The position numbers and the translations under genes are program-made. A DNA stretch of 64,000 bases, taken from positions 15,644,246-15,708,245 of the forward strand of contig JAMXIF010000086.1 of assembly GCA_028583685.1 (NCBI GenBank), read 5' to 3'. This stretch comes from Petaurus breviceps papuanus (Eukaryota > Chordata > Mammalia > Diprotodontia > Petauridae). This document shows, in pieces, positions 1-11,517 of this stretch. The notes under the pieces were generated by a model. It worked only from the letters and a program-made list of their open reading frames with translations. It was not told the DNA's origin and searched no databases. The first letter of the stretch is position 1; every line of letters begins with the position of its first letter.

Positions 1-920
1 TTAAATAGTTGCTTCATCTCTTCCAGGAATTCTCTTTGAGTTTGTCTCCAAGTTGTGTTTTTCTCTGAGGAATTGCTTGTCATTGTCTTGGAGCAATTCT
101 CTTCTGCATTTGTGTACGTTGTGATGTGGTTCTTTTTTATTTGCCTATTCTTCCAGCTTACTTCCTGACTTTGGAATTGATGTTACTATGTTACTTCTGG
201 GGTAAGGTCTAGGCTAGCCCTGTTGATTTCTTGGGGATACTATTATATTATCCCGGAGTCTTAGGGACAGGTTGGGGGACTTCAGAGTTTTGAGAGTCCC
301 CAGAGTGGTTTGATCCAGGGCACATGTTTGTTTACTGCTCCTCCTAGTCCGAGTTCCTAACCTGGGTTTGGTTCTGTGCAAGAGCAGACTGCTAGTAAAT
401 TCCAACCTTTTGATCTAGGTGTTGGTTTAAAGTGGCAGCATTGTAGTCTCCCATTTGGTCCAGCGTCTGCCTTGGCTCTCCCTTAGCAGGCTAACCTAGG
501 TGCTGGAAGTGATTTCCTGATCTGAGCTTGGGATCTGAGCCAAACCTCTACTGTTGCCTTCTGTTCTTCATTTCTCATAACATTGCCCAGGACTTCCCTA
601 CAGGAGAACATCACTGCTCTATTCAGGTCCCCTTCTCACTCAAACCAGGGCTGAATGGTAGGGCGACAAAGCTATCATTTACCGTCTGTACCTGTCAGAG
701 TACCCCAGCGTAGGCCTAGAGCTGGCCTAGTGTGGGTCTGTGTGTTTTGTGTGCAGCCGGTCCCTGGTCTCTGGAGTGCTTCTGCCCCAACCCTGACCCC
801 AGTGTCTATAGATCTCTCTGTCTCCCTATGTTAACCTTGACCAGACTCGCTGACTTTCTGAATTTCTCCATTAGGATGTGGTCAGGTGTATTTTATAAAT
901 CTGTTAGGAGAAGTTGTGGA
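1..920 (-). mobile_element. L1-type 5' region (5'UTR and start of ORF1)
   Basis: Read on the minus strand, the stretch ends in a lysine- and glutamate-rich coiled-coil-like frame resembling L1 ORF1 N-termini (for example a piece reading LREKHNLET), preceded by about 750 bp of GC-moderate leader without a long frame. The element runs off the left edge. The coiled-coil character and A-rich start context point to an L1-family element different from the HAL1 copies nearby. An LTR element leader cannot be excluded. Confidence 0.4.
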
Positions 921-1269
921 TAGGAACACAGTTACATTACTTCCTTCTATTCCCATCACCTTAATTTTCAAATATATCTTTCCCCTTTACTTTATCCAGA
1001 GAACTAACCCTTATAACAAAGAATAAAAAAGAAAGGGGGGGGGGAAGCAGTTCAATACAACTAATTCATACGTCAACTGAATCTTGACATTCTAGCCACT
1101 GTTAGATAACCATATTCAGTCTTTAACTTCTGCAAAGAAGGGAGAAGAGGTATATTTTCTATTTTTAAAAAAATGTTGTTTTATACTCAAACACCAGAAC
1201 ACAAATTGAGAATAGAGGAAAAAAAAACCATATCATAAACTTAAATATTGAAACTTAATTGGAACTACT
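921..1269 (+). other. Unassigned intron sequence
   Basis: AT-rich sequence with a G8-9 run near 1035 and A-rich runs. No frame, RNA or repeat family was recognised. Confidence 0.5.
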
Positions 1270-1680
1270 TTTTAAATATAATTTTATTGCTTTCAACCAA
1301 TGAAAATCTGCTTGTCCCTCCCATCCTCCCCTTCCCTTACAGAAAAAGAAAAACAAAACTCTTGTAACAAATTCATAGAGTCAAACAAAATGAATTCCTG
1401 TGTTGACTATTTGTCCAAAAAATGTACCTGTACCCTGAGTCTTATCACCCTTCTGTTGGGGGGGGAATTAACATGGTTCATCATGTAATCAATCATCTGT
1501 AATCATGGGTCATTTTGTTGATCAAATTTCTTTTTTTAAAAATTTTTTGATCAAATTTCTTAAGTCTCTAAAAGTCATTTGTCTTTTTAATGTTAATATA
1601 AAAATTGTTTTCCTGGTTTTTTAAAAAAAAGCTTTAAATTCATTTTTTTTTAAAGCTTAGTCTGATGACTCTGTATTATA
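1270..1680 (-). mobile_element. Old L1 3'-end fragment
   Basis: The stretch has the layout of marsupial L1 3' ends read antisense: an AT-rich end, a short pyrimidine-rich block with TCCCTCCCATCC, then an A-rich block and 'AACAAATTCATAGAGTCAA'-like sequence. Similar organisation is seen at 6695-7085 and 10021-10310. It is heavily diverged and 5' truncated. Confidence 0.4.
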
Positions 1681-2189
1681 CCCTGGAACCATCATGGAAT
1701 TTCGAGGTGACGGAGGAGGCAAGGAGTGGACATGGTCACATCCTTGTTTTAGGATCATTTGGTAGTTGGTTAAGTCTGCCATTGGGTGTTAAGACCTCTA
1801 CTTCCCCCCTAAGAGAATAGAGCCTCTTTTTGTGCTTTTGAAGACTGTTCAAGGGTTTTCTGTGTAATAGGATGAGAATTGTAAACCTACCAGGAACATG
1901 AAATATTTCATTCTTTACTCAATAAAATCTCTGAACAGTAGTCCATATTCATCAGAAAGATACAATAGAATGGTAAACAGAAGTGTTAGAGCATAATAAC
2001 TAAGAAATGGTCAGCCCAATAGTGTCTATGCAGCTTTTTTCATGGGGCAACTTAAAAAACCTCATTATTGTTGTTTATGAAGTACAAGTTTTCTCTATAA
2101 ATAAATAAAGCTTTAAGGATTGTGCAGCTGTTTTCAAAAGGTATCACACTGCTAGATGCCTTCAGCCCAAAGTTCAGTGGATGCGTATT
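1681..2189 (+). other. Unassigned intron sequence
   Basis: Ordinary AT-rich intron; no convincing frame or repeat identity. Confidence 0.45.
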
Positions 2190-3097
2190 AACTCCTCCAG
2201 AAGGTGGACTTCGTTTTTCCTTCACTTCTCTTATCTGCTTCTCAAGGTCCTCTATGGCCTGTAATCAGCTCCCATTTTCCTTTGATGCTTTTGGTTCAGG
2301 AGTTCTGACTTCACTGTCTTCCTCCTGTTCCATGCTTTAATCCTTTTTGTCCCCAGAATAGGAGTCTAATGTTGGATTCTTCTGTTTGCTTTGCTTCCTT
2401 GCCTGGTCATGTTGCCACTCAATTACTTGACTTTTGGGCTTTTTGCCACAGTAGGACTCTGCTACCAGACAGGGAAGCTTCGTACAAAATGCTGGGGTTT
2501 TCTCAGCTGCTGGAGGTATTCGTTGGGTGCCCTCTCTGAAGCCTCTACACACTCTGGCAAGCTGGTTACACACCTCAGGACCTCCACCCTAGACTGCAGT
2601 CCAGATCCAAGCAGGTTAAAAAGCAAGAGCGATTACCCCTCAGACTGGTCGCTCGGTCCCCCTACACTCTGCAGGCCAGGAGCTGAAGCTGCCACATGGT
2701 GGCGGCTGTGCCAAAGCCTTCAGTGGCTTCTGACCCTGGGGGCAATAGCCGATGCACTACCAACTTCTGGATCCCAAAGTCCACACTGCACTGATCTCTC
2801 ACTTTGTCCTTAGACTCTATGTGTTGATAATTCTGGACCACCACAGCTGCTGGTGATCTGGAGTCCCTCCATCTGGTAGATGGTCAGACCCACCCTGGGG
2901 CTAAAACCTCAGTATGGAGCTGTGGTTGGCTCTCAGAGCGCTGTGCGCTGGGTCTGCCAGGCTGTCCTCAGTGGGAGGTTAGCTTCTCTGTGTCATTTTG
3001 TGGGTTTTGTAGCTCCATAGTTTGTTCAGAGTCCCCTTTTACATGGATTGGAGGTGGTGAGAGCCAGAGCCATGCAGAGGTTGACTCTGCTGCCTTC
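2190..3097 (-). mobile_element. HAL1 (half-L1) 5' fragment
   Basis: This matches the 5'UTR and first codons of ORF1 of the HAL1 copies at 13405 and 24626, read on the minus strand. Shared landmarks are the antisense of the ORF1 N-terminus at 2330-2400, which in the other copies starts MSKQKKQ, and the GC-richer leader with 'GACTCTGCTGCC' close to its 5' end near 3090. Only the 5' third of the element is present, an unusual remnant for a LINE, so the 3' part was probably lost by later deletion. Confidence 0.7.
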
Positions 3098-3207
3098 TGA
3101 ACTTTATAAATTCATTTTTAAACTTAAATACATAAAAAGAAAACAGAGAGAACATTTCCATGTACACACCATAACATAAAAAGTGGATGGGTGGGGGGTG
3201 GTGAGGG

Positions 3208-3289
3208 GGAGGGGGCTGGGTGGTGCAGTGAGTGAGAGCACCAGCCCTGGAGTCGGGAGGACCTGGGATCGGTTCCAGCCTCAGATACT

Positions 3290-3326
<37 letters not shown>

Positions 3327-3383
3327 AACTGACCGTGTAACCTTGGGCAAGTTACTTAACCCCAATTGCTTAAAAAAAAAAAG
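3208..3383 (+). mobile_element. WSINE1-type SINE with internal (CA)n
   Basis: A tRNA-derived SINE in gene sense: head GGGGGCTGGGTGGTGCAGTG, 'GGAGTCGGGAGGACCTGGGA', then 'CCTTGGGCAAGTTACTTAAC' and an A tail. The spacer that normally reads ACACTTACTAGC is replaced by a (CA)n run. Confidence 0.85.
3292..3322 (+). repeat. (CA)n microsatellite inside a SINE
   Basis: An uninterrupted CA run of about 15 units between the two halves of the SINE. The same site carries CA/GT runs in the copies at 33353 and 39509. Confidence 0.95.
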
Positions 3384-4350
3384 AGGATTCACTATAAAAG
3401 TATGACATTGTATGCTTTAAAAATCCCCCCACCATGTAATAAGTGCCACTTGTTTTTACAACTACTCTGCTTTTTATACTTCCATCTTTACTTTCTTTTA
3501 TTCTCTACTGTGTACTTTTTAATACTTTTTTCCCCTCTTCCATGGCTACCATTACACACAAATATGTCTGTATATGTAAAACCATACTATACATATTTCT
3601 GTTTATTAGTTCTTTCTCTAGCAGCAAATAACATTATTCTTCATAGGTCCTTTGTAACTATTATGGTATTTATAATAGTCAAAATGACTTAGTCACTCAA
3701 AGTTGTTCCTGTTTTACTCATTTTATTCTTCATTATTCCATGTAAGTCTTTCTATATTTTTCTAAAATCACTGAGTTCATCATTTCTTATATCACAGTAA
3801 TATTCCATCACAAATCATATGGACTTCTCCTCAATCTCCAGTTCTTTGGCACCACAAAGAGAGCTGCTATAAATATTTTAAAACATAGATTCTTTTCCTT
3901 TTCCCCTAATTATGATATCACTGGGTCAAAGGGGTATAGGCAGTTTAATAATTCTTTGGGCATAATTCCAGATTGTTCTCCAAAATGGTTGGGTTAGTTC
4001 ACAGTTCCACTAATGGTGAATTAGTGTCCCAATTTTTCCACATCCCCTCAAACATTTGTTGCTTTCCTCTTCAATCATTTTAGCCAGTCTAAATAGAGAT
4101 AGATAGAGAATGATATCTCAAGGTTGTTTTAATTAGCATTTCTCTAATCAATGATGATTTAGATCACTTTTTCATATGACTATAAATTACTTTGATTTCT
4201 TTGTCTGAAAACTGCCTGTTCATATCCTTCGACTCTTTATCAATTGGGGAATGACTTGTTTTCTTGCAGATTTGACAAAGTTCTTTATATATTTGATACA
4301 CTAGACCTTTATCTGAGAAACTTTATTTTATAAAACTCCCCCACCTCCTG
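3384..4350 (-). mobile_element. 5'-truncated L1: 3'UTR and end of ORF2
   Basis: The antisense text follows the same order as the younger L1 copies at 21574 and 52510: 3'UTR, then the block around 'CAAAGAGAGCTGCTATAAAT' and 'GGGTCAAAGGG', then the antisense of the conserved ORF2 C-terminal segment. The frame is heavily broken, so it is an old copy. About 1 kb of the 3' end is kept. Confidence 0.8.
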
Positions 4351-4414
4351 AAAAATTTTTTTCTACTTCTGATCTTTTCCTGGTTTTACTTAATTTACTC
4401 TTCATCACTTCATA

Positions 4415-4480
4415 CAATCAGTCATTGGATCTGCATTGATTAAGTGCCTACTATATGCCAGACATTGTGACAATCTAATG
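4415..4480 (-). mobile_element. L2 3'-end fragment
   Basis: Short match to the antisense L2 end ('AAGTGCCTACTATATGCCAG'). Too short for family detail. Confidence 0.4.
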
Positions 4481-4512
4481 GAGAAATATCTAGAGTAGAA
4501 TATAGATTCCAC

Positions 4513-4758
4513 AGGGCAGCTAGAGGGTGAGGTTGACAGAACACTAATGGAATCAGGAAGACCTATTCAAATCTGACCTTAGACACTTATTAGCTGTGTG
4601 ACCCTGGGCAAATCTCTTAACCCCATTTATCTTAGTTTCCTTATCTGTAAAATGATCTGGAGAAGGAAATGGCAAACTATTCTAGTATCTTTGCCAAGAA
4701 AATCCAAAATGGGATCACGAAGAGTCTACATGACTGAAAAGCAAAAATAACAACATAG
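4513..4758 (+). mobile_element. Mar1-type SINE with RTE-like tail
   Basis: A tRNA-derived head and core ('TAGCTGTGTGACCCTGGGCA') are followed by 'TCTGTAAAATGATCTGGAGA', 'TTTGCCAAGAAAATCC' and a tail ending in an ACTGAAAAGC-like segment and A-rich DNA. This longer tail, shared with RTE/BovB-clade LINEs, separates it from the WSINE1-type copies. Confidence 0.8.
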
Positions 4759-4959
4759 ATGCCATAGAGAATATCAACTTATATGCCTTGGTACTTGATG
4801 AACTTATGGCAAAATGAAGTTATCAGAGTTGAAAGTGGTGAAACTATTTAATATTTCTTGAGAAAACTGGATAACAACATGGAAGAAAAAAAAATAGGTC
4901 CTCTACTCAAGAAATAAGTTGAAGTTGGGCCACTGATTGGAATAACAAAAAGTACAAAG

Positions 4960-5095
4960 TAGTCCAGGAGTAGCAGTCAGGGGAAGCCTGTTGAACCTTC
5001 CCAAAATATTTTTTAAATACATAAAATAACATAGGATTGCAAAAGAAATCAATTTTGTTGAGATATAATTCTAAAAATTAATGGATTCAAAATTA
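4960..5095. mobile_element. hAT-like DNA transposon remnant
   Basis: Contains the 'TTTTAAATACATAAAATAAC' and 'TAGGATTGCAAAAG' blocks also found in the hAT relics at 40926 and 52425. Terminal repeats are not clear here. Confidence 0.35.
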
Positions 5096-5179
5096 TGCAC
5101 TCCTGGGGATTAGGCCAAGTCATCACTTGTCAGTGTTTTAGAAGGGTTTTGGGATTTGTCCCCAAGGTTCTGTGATTTA

Positions 5180-5960
5180 ATCTGAGGTTTGGTGATTTTA
5201 CTTAGTGTTTTTGGTATAAGTGCCTATTAAAAAAGCTCAATAACTAGGTCTTGGTTAGTGTGAATAATCAAGTGCTCTCACTGAGTCTGTACTGCTTCTT
5301 TCTACTGGGCTGGAACTAGTTATCCAATTTTTCATGATTATAACTTCAAATAGTGCTAATTTAAATCACTTCAAGTGATTCATTATTTACACTAATTGGG
5401 ACCTACCAGAAGTTTCTTCTTCAGTATCCTGTTTTGCTGTGATTTTAGATCAATATTCTTAATAAAATAAAGTATATTGTTTAGCCATCCATATTTCTCT
5501 ATATTTGGGGATTTGAATATTTGGAAAGAGTTGCCCAATAACCCACCTAAATCAGGTTACTTTTTTTCTAGAGTAATTAATTTATAACATACCTTATTTA
5601 TTCCTCTGACATTGGTGAATTTAAGTTACCTTTTCCTTTGTCTAAATTAAGTCTTGCAAATAATCATCCAATTCATCGAGTTCTTTAACTTATTAGTGTT
5701 GAATATACTAAATATTCCAGTATTCCTATTTTTCTTTGTATATTTTATGATAATTTCTTTTTATTCCTGCTTGATTCAAACTGATTTTGATAGTTTGTTG
5801 ATTTTATTAGCTTTTTGAAACACAAATTTTGTATCTTTAAGTTCATTTTTTATTCTATTTCTGATTTAATTATTTCTGTTCCCCCTTTCTACTTTGATTT
5901 TAATTTTGTTCCTTTTCTACTATCTAAAAAACTTTGGTAATGTAAAACTAAAAGTCCAGG
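5180..5960 (-). mobile_element. Very old L1 ORF2 fragment (probable)
   Basis: AT-rich sequence whose minus strand is A-rich with lysine- and asparagine-rich broken frames, including a stretch like FQKANKINKLS, as in the region after the L1 endonuclease. Divergence is high and ends are uncertain. Confidence 0.35.
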
Positions 5961-6444
5961 AAGCAGAGCTCAGACCTAAGCAAAGAAGTACTGAGTGCTA
6001 TGGGATGTACAGGCTCCAAGGGTAGATTGACAAAAGTAAAATAGAATCAATACCTCTGCCAGATGTAGACCCAATGTGTTTAATCTTTCTCATTATTGTG
6101 GGCATTAAAAGCTACAGTTTTTTCTCATAGAAACTGCTTTGGTATCATCTTATATATTTACTTGTATGTTCTGATTGCGTCTCATAATAATTTGATTAAT
6201 GTTCTGATTGTCTTGATTTTTTCTCTTTTTTCAGCCCATACCTGTGATTTCATTGGTCTAGGCATCTCCTAATACAGAATAGCCCTCCACTGATGATGCC
6301 AATTGTATCACCCCAGAATGGGGTAGAGCCTCAATATCCATAATCTTGACCTGTAATTTATAGTCTGAGAGAGTTGTGTGCGTTACTGAAAGTTAGAGGC
6401 TTATTTTTCATACAACTAATCAGAGTCCAGGGTTGAGTGTTGAT
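5961..6444 (+). other. Unassigned intron sequence
   Basis: No frame or repeat family recognised. GC content is slightly above that of the flanks. Confidence 0.4.
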
Positions 6445-6694
6445 GGGAGGGGGGTAACACTAATATGATCTATGTGGCATAGTGTATATAGAGTGTTCGA
6501 AGACCTGAATAGAAATACTTCCTTAGATACTTACTGACTGTGAGACCCTGGGTAAGTCACTTAGCCTCTCACAGCTTCAGTTTTCTTATCTTTAAAATGA
6601 GCATAATAATAGCACCTACCTACTAGGGTTGGTGTGAAGATCAAATGAAATAATATTTATAAAACACCTTACAAACCTTAAAGTAGCTTGTTTT
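6445..6694 (+). mobile_element. MIR/THER1-type SINE
   Basis: Core 'GAGACCCTGGGTAAGTCACT' is followed by 'TTTAAAATGAGCATAATAAT' and the MIR-type end 'GTGAAGATCAAATGAAATAA' and 'CCTTACAAACCTTAAAG'. Old and diverged. Confidence 0.7.
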
Positions 6695-7085
6695 ATGCTA
6701 ACTAGCATTTGTAATCAATTTTATTTTATTTTCAGGTCCACATTTTCTTTCTCCCAATCTCCTCTATTTGTGAAAACAAAAAAAACAAAATCTGTTACTA
6801 ACATGTGTAGTCAAGCAAAGCAGATTGCTATACTGCTTGTGTCAAAAAACAAAAACAAAAAATGTGACTCAGTCTGAACTCTTGAGTCTGTCACCTCTCT
6901 TAGGAGATGGGTAGCATCATGTGTACTCTGAAACTGTAATTGATCTGTGTTGATAAGAATTCCTAAGTTTTTCAAAGTTATTTGTCTTTATGATATTGTT
7001 ACTTCACAAATTATTCTCCTGGTCCTGCTCACATCACTTTGCATCAGTTTGTAAGTCCTCCCAATTTTCTCTTCGTCATTTTAAA
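6695..7085 (-). mobile_element. Old L1 3'-end fragment
   Basis: Antisense L1 3'UTR: a pyrimidine block, an A-rich block, then text corresponding to 'CTCCTGGTTCTGCTC' and 'CATCAGTT' in the younger L1 copies (here 'CTCCTGGTCCTGCTCACATC'). Confidence 0.65.
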
Positions 7086-7330
7086 TTTTATTTTGTTTTC
7101 AGTCATTTTTCAGTCATGTCTGACTCTTTGTGACCCTAGTTGGGGCTTTCTTGGCAAAGGCAACTGAAGTAGTTTGCCATTTCCTTTTCCTTTTGCAGAA
7201 GAGGCAAATAAGGTTAATTGACTTGCCCAGGGTGACACAGTTAGTGGCTGAGTGCCAGATTGAAATCAGGAAGATATCTTACTGACTTTAGGCTTGGTAG
7301 TCTATTCAGTTTGCCACCTACCTGCCCAGT
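7086..7330 (-). mobile_element. Mar1-type SINE
   Basis: Antisense Mar1: 'CAGTCATGTCTGACTCTTTG' (RTE-like tail), 'TTTCTTGGCAAAGGCA', 'GACTTGCCCAGGGTGACACA', ending in 'GCCACCTACCTGCCC' at the head. Confidence 0.85.
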
Positions 7331-8490
7331 AAGAGGAATTTTACTTCTTTCAAACTGACTGAGGATGTTTCACTTTAATGCAGGGGGGTCTTACCTGATA
7401 AACTATCAGCATGTAGCATCTTTTTAATTACTTTAAATGGATGTGGATGATTGATTCAATAGACTCCCCCCTGAATGCCTCCCTCCCCAAGTTGAAGTTT
7501 TTTTTTTTGCTTTAGTTTTTTGAATCTTTGGTGCCTTTACCATGAATATGTGAATTAGACATTTGTAGACAGGGTTTGTATTGTGTTACTTAAAAGAAAT
7601 ATTTCATCCAAATTGCCTAATGAAATAATTAAGAACCTTTTGCCTTTAGTTTTACAATGGAAATTTTAAAAAAATGTCCATTGAAATACCTTATAGTTAT
7701 ATAGCCAAAAATGACTTGTGTCTTTAAGTACCTTTTTAAAATTACCTTAAAAAAAATAACAAAACATCAGTATACTTCATAGAAGTATAATATCTAAAAT
7801 TTTTAAGATAACACTCCTGCTGTTTTATTTCCCTGCATTCCTCAAGTTTTCTGTGGTTGTGGGAACTGGAACTGGGCATGTTTTAAGAGGGGCATTATGT
7901 GTCTAGATAAGAATGAACAGGATGGTTGAAGAAATTCGGTCCTAAGAAGAATAGATGATTGGAACTGTGGAGATATTTAGTCTGTAGAAGGCTAAATATA
8001 TTTGAAGGTTTATGATATAGAAGAAGGGGAAGTTACCTGAAAGAAGACTGCAGCCCACTCCCAGGAGAACTTTTAATCATAAAATTACAAACTTTCACTC
8101 ATATAGAAGTAATAGTCATTAGAATGATTAAAACTATTGAAATATAAAATGGTCTGCATGGAGGACTCTTGATTTCTCTGTTACTGGAATTGTGAAAACT
8201 ACTTAATGCTAATATGTTGGAAATACAGTAGAAGAGATTGTTTTGTTGGTTGAAATTTTATGAAATCTAATGTCATTCCAACCTTAAGATTCTTTGCTAA
8301 TTTTGCATTTTAGATTGTGATAATTTTGTGGATGCTTAATTTCAAATTTTGCTTGACATCTATCATAAACCTTTGACTACAAACTTTATTAATAAATTTC
8401 AATTTAGCTTCTTGATTGTTGTACAAAGTACTGCAATATTTTTCTTTCTCTTTAAAGACTTCATTGAAAAAATTGATAAAAACCAATATG
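7331..8490 (+). other. Unassigned intron with a short CR1/L3 trace
   Basis: Mostly plain AT-rich intron. At about 7905-8030 the order 'AACTGTGGAGATATTTAGTC' then 'GAAGGTTTATGATATAGAAG' resembles the sense CR1/L3 3' region that is clearer at 16150-16660. Nothing else was recognised. Confidence 0.4.
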
Positions 8491-8665
8491 GGGGTGGGGG
8501 TGGCTTGGTGGTGCGGTGAATAGAGCACTGGCCCTGGAGTCAGGAGGACCTGAGTTCAAATTTGGCCTCAGACACTCAACACAAAAACTAGCCGTGTGAC
8601 CTTGGCCAAGTCACTTAATCCCAATTGCCCTACCTTCACCCCTCCAAAAAGCAACAAAACAAAAA
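8491..8665 (+). mobile_element. WSINE1-type SINE
   Basis: Gene-sense copy: GTGGCTTGGTGGTGCGGTGA head, 'GGAGTCAGGAGGACCTGAGT', 'TGTGACCTTGGCCAAGTCAC', then a CTCCAAAAAGC tail. 'CCAATATGG' on both sides is the target-site duplication. Confidence 0.9.
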
Positions 8666-9016
8666 AACCCAATATGGTGATGCTTTATCAGAAGGCAGCT
8701 TTGAGGTCTGTAAACTCTGGTGTTTCCCTGCTCTTTTCTTGAATGGAAAAGTTATCACAGTGTACTTGGGTTATAATATTTGTAACTTTAGTCATAGTTC
8801 AAACTTGTATATCACCTTGAGTGCCTGTTATACAGTCATTACTGTAAAAAGTGTTTATATATATAAAATATAGGTTTTTTTAAAATATTGTTTCAGGAAG
8901 GGGAAGGAACAGGAATTCTTTCTGACAAAGTAAGTTTACTTTTGCTACAAGGTTGGGTATATTGGCATAATTTTTAGAGGACCACATAAGGAACAACCTA
9001 AAGCAACTCAGAAGGT

Positions 9017-9169
9017 GTTACTTCCTGCTTTCCTCCTCTTCCTCTTCTCTTTCTCCCCCTCTCGCTGCCCCTCCCTCATCCTCTTTCTCTTCCTCTCCCT
9101 CTTTTTCATTCCCTCCCCTCTCTTTCCTTCCTTTTCTTTCCTCCCCCCTCCTCTCTCTCACTACTTATT
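9017..9169 (+). repeat. Polypyrimidine tract
   Basis: About 150 bp of nearly pure C/T on the + strand, with few purines. It carries an apparent leucine/serine/proline-rich frame that is only a product of composition. Confidence 0.9.
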
Positions 9170-9235
9170 GAGGGCAACCTTGAAGGAGAAAAGTGTTGCA
9201 AAGTCATCAAAGTCCAACAGGAAGTCTGATATGGG

Positions 9236-9263
9236 GTGTGTGTGTGTGTGTGTGCGCGCGCGT
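9236..9263 (+). repeat. (GT)n(GC)n microsatellite
   Basis: A GT run passes into GCGCGCGC, an alternating purine-pyrimidine tract. Confidence 0.95.
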
Positions 9264-10020
9264 ATGTGTTAAAGGAGGGGAGTGTGGTAGTACCATTTGT
9301 TTCACCCCTCTGATGGACAGTTTTATGGGCTAATGGCTTATATAAGAATGTCAGGGCTTTTTTTTTTAAATACCAGTTGAACCACTTCCTTCTCTGCCCT
9401 CCCTTTTTGAGTCATTGCCAGGAATTAGCCTCCTGGTCTTTTCCCCCTAATCATAATCTTTTTTGTTGTTGTTCTTTTTGAGAGGGTCAGTATATAACGA
9501 GTATAGAGCCAACCTGTTATGTATGCTTTTAAAGAGACAGGCAATAAAGGGTGACAGTGTCTTAGTGGAATTTTATTTTTCTGTAAGGACGTTGGTGAGG
9601 AGGGCATATTGCTTGTGACATAGAAAATGAAATACCGATATTCAAGATGGAAGAAAATATATCATTTTAGAATTTTCAAGTTTTCCAACACTCTTCATTT
9701 TGAAGATCCAAGTTTCTACATAATACCCATTTAGTGTAAAATCTATGTGAGCAAAAGTTATAGTGCTTTTATATTTAAAATGAAAAGATATTTAAACTAC
9801 TGATGATATGCTGTGTATATAAAATGCAAAACTTTGCTTATGAAACACAACTGGCCTTAATGTGATTTAGGATCTCCATGGATTCTAGGATTCTTGTTTT
9901 TTTAAGGCACGTATATGTCAAGGTGTAAGTATAATTTTAAAAAGAAAATTAAAAAATCATGTATTATATGCAAAACATATTTTCTGAGCAGTTTTAATTT
10001 TTATTTGTTAAAACTTTGAC

Positions 10021-10310
10021 ATTTCTTTTTTCTATAATTTTTGTTATTCTTTAAATTTTTCTTTTCAAATTCTCTCTCTCCCTATCTCCCTCCCTTCCTC
10101 CTTCCCTTTCTCTTTCCCTCCCCCAACTCCTGAATTTAAAAGGCAAGAAACAAGATACCCATTATACATACAAAGTCAGGCAAACCATTTTCACATTAGT
10201 CATGTTGCAAAAAAAAAAAATAAAGCAAGAAAAATAAAGTGGAAAAATCTACTTCAATCTGCATTCAGAGTTCATCAGTTCTCTCTGGAAGTGAATATTA
10301 TTTTTCACCT
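10021..10310 (-). mobile_element. L1 3'-end fragment
   Basis: Antisense L1 3'UTR: AT-rich start, long TCTCCCTCCCTTCC block, 'CATTTTCACATTAGTCATGT' and 'AAAGTGGAAAAATCTACTTC'. It is 5' truncated, with no ORF2. Confidence 0.7.
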
Positions 10311-10325
10311 TGACATATATTTCTT

Positions 10326-10494
10326 TCTCTTTTTTTTCTTTTTGGAGTAGGGAAGGCAGGGCAGTTGTGGTTAAGTGACTTGCCCAAGGTCACATGGCTA
10401 GTTTTGTGTTAAGTGTCGGAGGCCGAATTTGAACTAAGGTCCTCCTGACTCCAGGGCTGGTGCTCTATTCACTGTGCTACCTAGCTGCCCCTCC
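10326..10494 (-). mobile_element. WSINE1-type SINE
   Basis: Antisense copy from 'GTGACTTGCCCAAGGTCACA' to 'GCTACCTAGCTGCCCC'. TGACATATATTTCTT at 10311-10325 is repeated at 10497-10511, a clean target-site duplication indicating a fairly recent insertion. Confidence 0.93.
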
Positions 10495-10537
10495 AATGAC
10501 ATATATTTCTTAAGATCAAGATGTTGGGATTGCATTC

Positions 10538-11517
10538 AGTGAAATCTAACAATCAGCAAACATTTATGTAGTATCTATTGTGCACAAGACACTGTGCTAG
10601 GTACTGGAGATAGAAAGTCAAGGGTAAAATAGTTTTCGCCTTCCAGAGGCTTTTATGCTTTGGAGGGAGATAAATATATTCTCACGTATTCTCATGCAAA
10701 ATAGATACAGAATTTTTAAATGATTTTTTCATTGAAAGGGGAAGGTACTTTTAGGGACACAGGAAAGTTAGTATGTAGTTTGTATGCATATTCTTGAACT
10801 GAATCTTAAGGGAAATTAGGAATTTCTAAGAAGCAGAAGTGAGGAAGGAAGAGAACATTACAGGCATGGTGAGCAGGCCCAGATGGGGGAGCAGAGGAGA
10901 TGGATAGCCACAAGGCCACTTTGTCTGGCTTCTAGGGTTTGTGGAGGGTAGTAATGACTAAGAAGGCTAGAAAAGTAGGAAGGGACTCAGTGGTGAAGAC
11001 TTTAAAATGACAAACTGCTTTATTTTAATGACAGGGGTAAGGGGGAACCACTGGAATTTGAATAGGGAAGTAACACAGTCAGATCTGAACTTTAGGAAAA
11101 TCACTTGGCAGCTGTGTGGAGAATAGATTAGGGTGGGGAGGGACTTGAGACAGAAAAACCAATTTGTTATTAAGTTGTTTCAATTGTGTCTGACTGTAAC
11201 CCCTTGTGGTTTCCTTGGCAAAGATGCTGGAGTGGTTTGACATTTCCTTCTCCAGTTTATTTTACAGATGAGGCAACTGAGGCAAACAGGATGAAGTGAC
11301 TTGCCCAGGGTCACACAGCTAGGAAGTGTCTGAGGCCAGATTTGAACTCAGTAAGATGAGTCTTCCTGACTTCAGGCCTAATAGTCTATCTACTCCATTA
11401 TTTAGCTGCCCAGAGACCAATTAGGAAGATTCTAATTATCTAGATCAGAGGTAATGAGGGCCTGAGCTACTGTAATGATTGTGAGTGGAGAGAGCCTTGA
11501 GAGACACTGGGGAATAG
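10538..11517 (-). mobile_element. L2 LINE 3' part
   Basis: Starts with the antisense L2 3' end ('CACAAGACACTGTGCTAGGT') and continues through the long purine-rich antisense of the L2 3' region, including 'GGGGGAACCACTGGAATTTG', 'GAAAATCACTTGGCAGCTGT' and 'AGGGCCTGAGCTACTGTAAT'. A Mar1 SINE sits inside at 11163-11411. L2 is an extinct CR1-clade LINE; this copy is old. Confidence 0.75.
11163..11411 (-). mobile_element. Mar1-type SINE inside L2
   Basis: Antisense Mar1: 'GTGTCTGACTGTAACCCCTT', 'TTCCTTGGCAAAGATGCTGG', 'AGTGACTTGCCCAGGGTCAC', ending at the head 'ATTATTTAGCTGCCC'. 'ACCAATT' flanks both sides. Confidence 0.88.

Larger units (their letters stand above)
8666..10020 (+). other. Unassigned intron with two simple-sequence tracts
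   Basis: Plain intron apart from the pyrimidine tract at 9017-9169 and the GT/GC run at 9236-9263. No gene or clear transposon. Confidence 0.45.

Noticed and set aside
2391-2813. 140-codon + frame
   Set aside because: It is antisense to the HAL1 leader fragment; the same frame appears broken at 23829-24170.
3366-3692. 108-codon + frame as a small membrane protein
   Set aside because: It is the antisense of an old L1 3'UTR; the hydrophobic look comes from T-rich DNA.
9015-9272. 85-codon leucine/serine/proline-rich frame
   Set aside because: It is produced by the polypyrimidine tract and GT run.
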